This document shows, one piece after another, positions 63,585 to 64,000 of a DNA stretch of 64,000 nt (position 1 is its first letter; each line of letters opens with the position of its first letter). The translations under genes and the position numbers were made by a program. The DNA lies in contig JAVHLB010000006.1 in assembly GCA_031082425.1 (NCBI GenBank), positions 144,864 through 208,863 of the forward strand, in the 5' to 3' direction. The stretch is from Candidatus Edwardsbacteria bacterium (GTDB taxonomy: Bacteria; Edwardsbacteria; AC1; EtOH8). Below the pieces are notes generated by a model. It was not told the DNA's origin. It saw nothing but the letters and a program-made list of their open reading frames with translations, and did not search any database.

Positions 63585-64000
63585 TTATTCCATTATCTCG
63601 GTGACGGTCCCGGCGCCCACTGTGCGGCCGCCCTCGCGGATGGCGAACTTCAGGCCCTTCTCCATGGCGATGGGGGTCAGCAGGTCGCCCTCGATGGTGA
63701 CGTTGTCCCCCGGCATGATCATCTCCACCCCCTTGGGAAGGCTCAAATTGCCGGTGACGTCGGTGGTCCTGAAGAAGAACTGGGGCCGGTAGCCGGTGAA
63801 GAACGGGGTATGCCGTCCGCCCTCCTCCTTGGTCAGCACGTACACCTCGCCCTTGAACTTCTTATGGGGGGTGATGCTCTTGGGGGCCGCCAGCACCATC
63901 CCCCGCTCCAGGTCAGTCTTCTCGATGCCACGCAGCAGAACCCCGACGTTGTCCCCGGCCTGGGCGTCGTCCATCAGCTTCCGGAACATCTCCACCCCGG
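63585..64000 (-). CDS. tuf: Elongation factor Tu, C-terminal part
   Basis: The last 138 or so codons of EF-Tu are present; the gene runs off the right edge. Domain 2/3 motifs are complete: DNVGVLLRGIEKTDLERGMV, FKGEVYVLTKEEGGRHTPFF, GYRPQFFFRTTDVTGNLSLP, PGDNVTIEGDLLTPIAMEKG and FAIREGGRTVGAGTVTEIME. It delivers aminoacyl-tRNA to the ribosome. It is followed by rpmG after 61 bases. Confidence 0.97.
   Translation of the reverse strand, partial: GVEMFRKLMDDAQAGDNVGVLLRGIEKTDLERGMVLAAPKSITPHKKFKGEVYVLTKEEGGRHTPFFTGYRPQFFFRTTDVTGNLSLPKGVEMIMPGDNVTIEGDLLTPIAMEKGLKFAIREGGRTVGAGTVTEIME

Noticed and set aside
63305..63604. A 99-codon plus-strand frame across tRNA-Trp and rpmG
   Set aside because: It overlaps a complete tRNA and a complete L33 gene on the other strand.

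Overview
The window is a gene-dense stretch of bacterial chromosome, GC-rich in its core genes. Every protein and RNA gene I can support lies on the minus strand. The long plus-strand reading frames are antisense shadows. The core genes are bacterial: rpoB, rpoC, dnaX, recR, 4.5S RNA and the tuf-to-rpoC cluster. Other marks are a V-type ATPase of the Chlamydia/Bacteroidetes/spirochaete layout with a DUF2764 gene, secreted proteins with FlgD-like or type IX (Por) C-terminal sorting domains, and a PorV-like outer-membrane protein. Together these suggest a didermal, probably anaerobic member of the FCB group or a neighbouring uncultured candidate phylum (Edwardsbacteria/TA06/WOR-3-like). That placement is inference and was not tested by phylogeny.

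Layout: 1-6 kb holds a flippase-like protein (cut by the window edge), a methyltransferase, a secreted FG-GAP repeat protein, a glycosyltransferase and a PorV-like protein. From 12.4 down to 5.7 kb runs an apparent seven-gene operon: GT9 glycosyltransferase, DUF3108, a deoxyhypusine-synthase-like protein, manC, a SPOR lipoprotein, a Na/Pi cotransporter with an Ig-like domain, and a ComFB-like protein. A second GT9 gene follows. At 15-18 kb is the conserved ffs-dnaX-ybaB-recR block, with a near-consensus promoter in front of the 4.5S RNA. At 19-22 kb are asd and lysC. At 22.5-31 kb is the V-ATPase cluster E-DUF2764-A-B-D-I-K, whose K subunit keeps the Na+-site residues. At 31.7-34.5 kb are dapL, a TPR lipoprotein and dapB. 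At 35-39 kb are secreted or lipoprotein genes, a CCG Fe-S protein and a NUDIX hydrolase. At 39.5-45 kb are guaB, dapF, argF, tRNA-Arg and a transsulfuration enzyme. At 45-49 kb is etfB-etfA-oadG-oadB, interrupted by a GxxExxY gene. At 49-52 kb are a MATE transporter and an RlmI-like methyltransferase. At 52-64 kb is rpoC-rpoB-rplL-rplJ-rplA-rplK-nusG-secE-trnW-rpmG-tuf.

How the genes work together: lysC, asd, dapL, dapB and dapF supply most of the aminotransferase branch of the diaminopimelate/lysine pathway (dapA is not seen). The V-ATPase K subunit, the OadB/OadG decarboxylase subunits and the Na/Pi symporter point to sodium-based energetics. The ferredoxin-fused EtfA suggests low-potential or bifurcating electron transfer feeding the same membrane system.

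The most unusual layer lies between the genes. The gaps are filled with many families of short, word-like, inverted-repeat elements of about 70-115 bp. Several run into coding sequences and supply stop codons, C-terminal tails or internal linkers (asd, dapF, the PLP enzyme, a GT9). One element, with perfect 10-bp terminal inverted repeats, carries a GxxExxY gene inside the etf operon. An S23/IVS-type four-helix protein gene is likewise bounded by inverted AT-rich arrays. Separately, two exported-protein genes (22.6-23.4 kb and 34.5-35.0 kb) sit between diverged direct copies of the ends of the host genes they interrupt (ntpK; the PD40-protein/dapB junction). This looks like gene insertion that duplicates or regenerates the target gene end.
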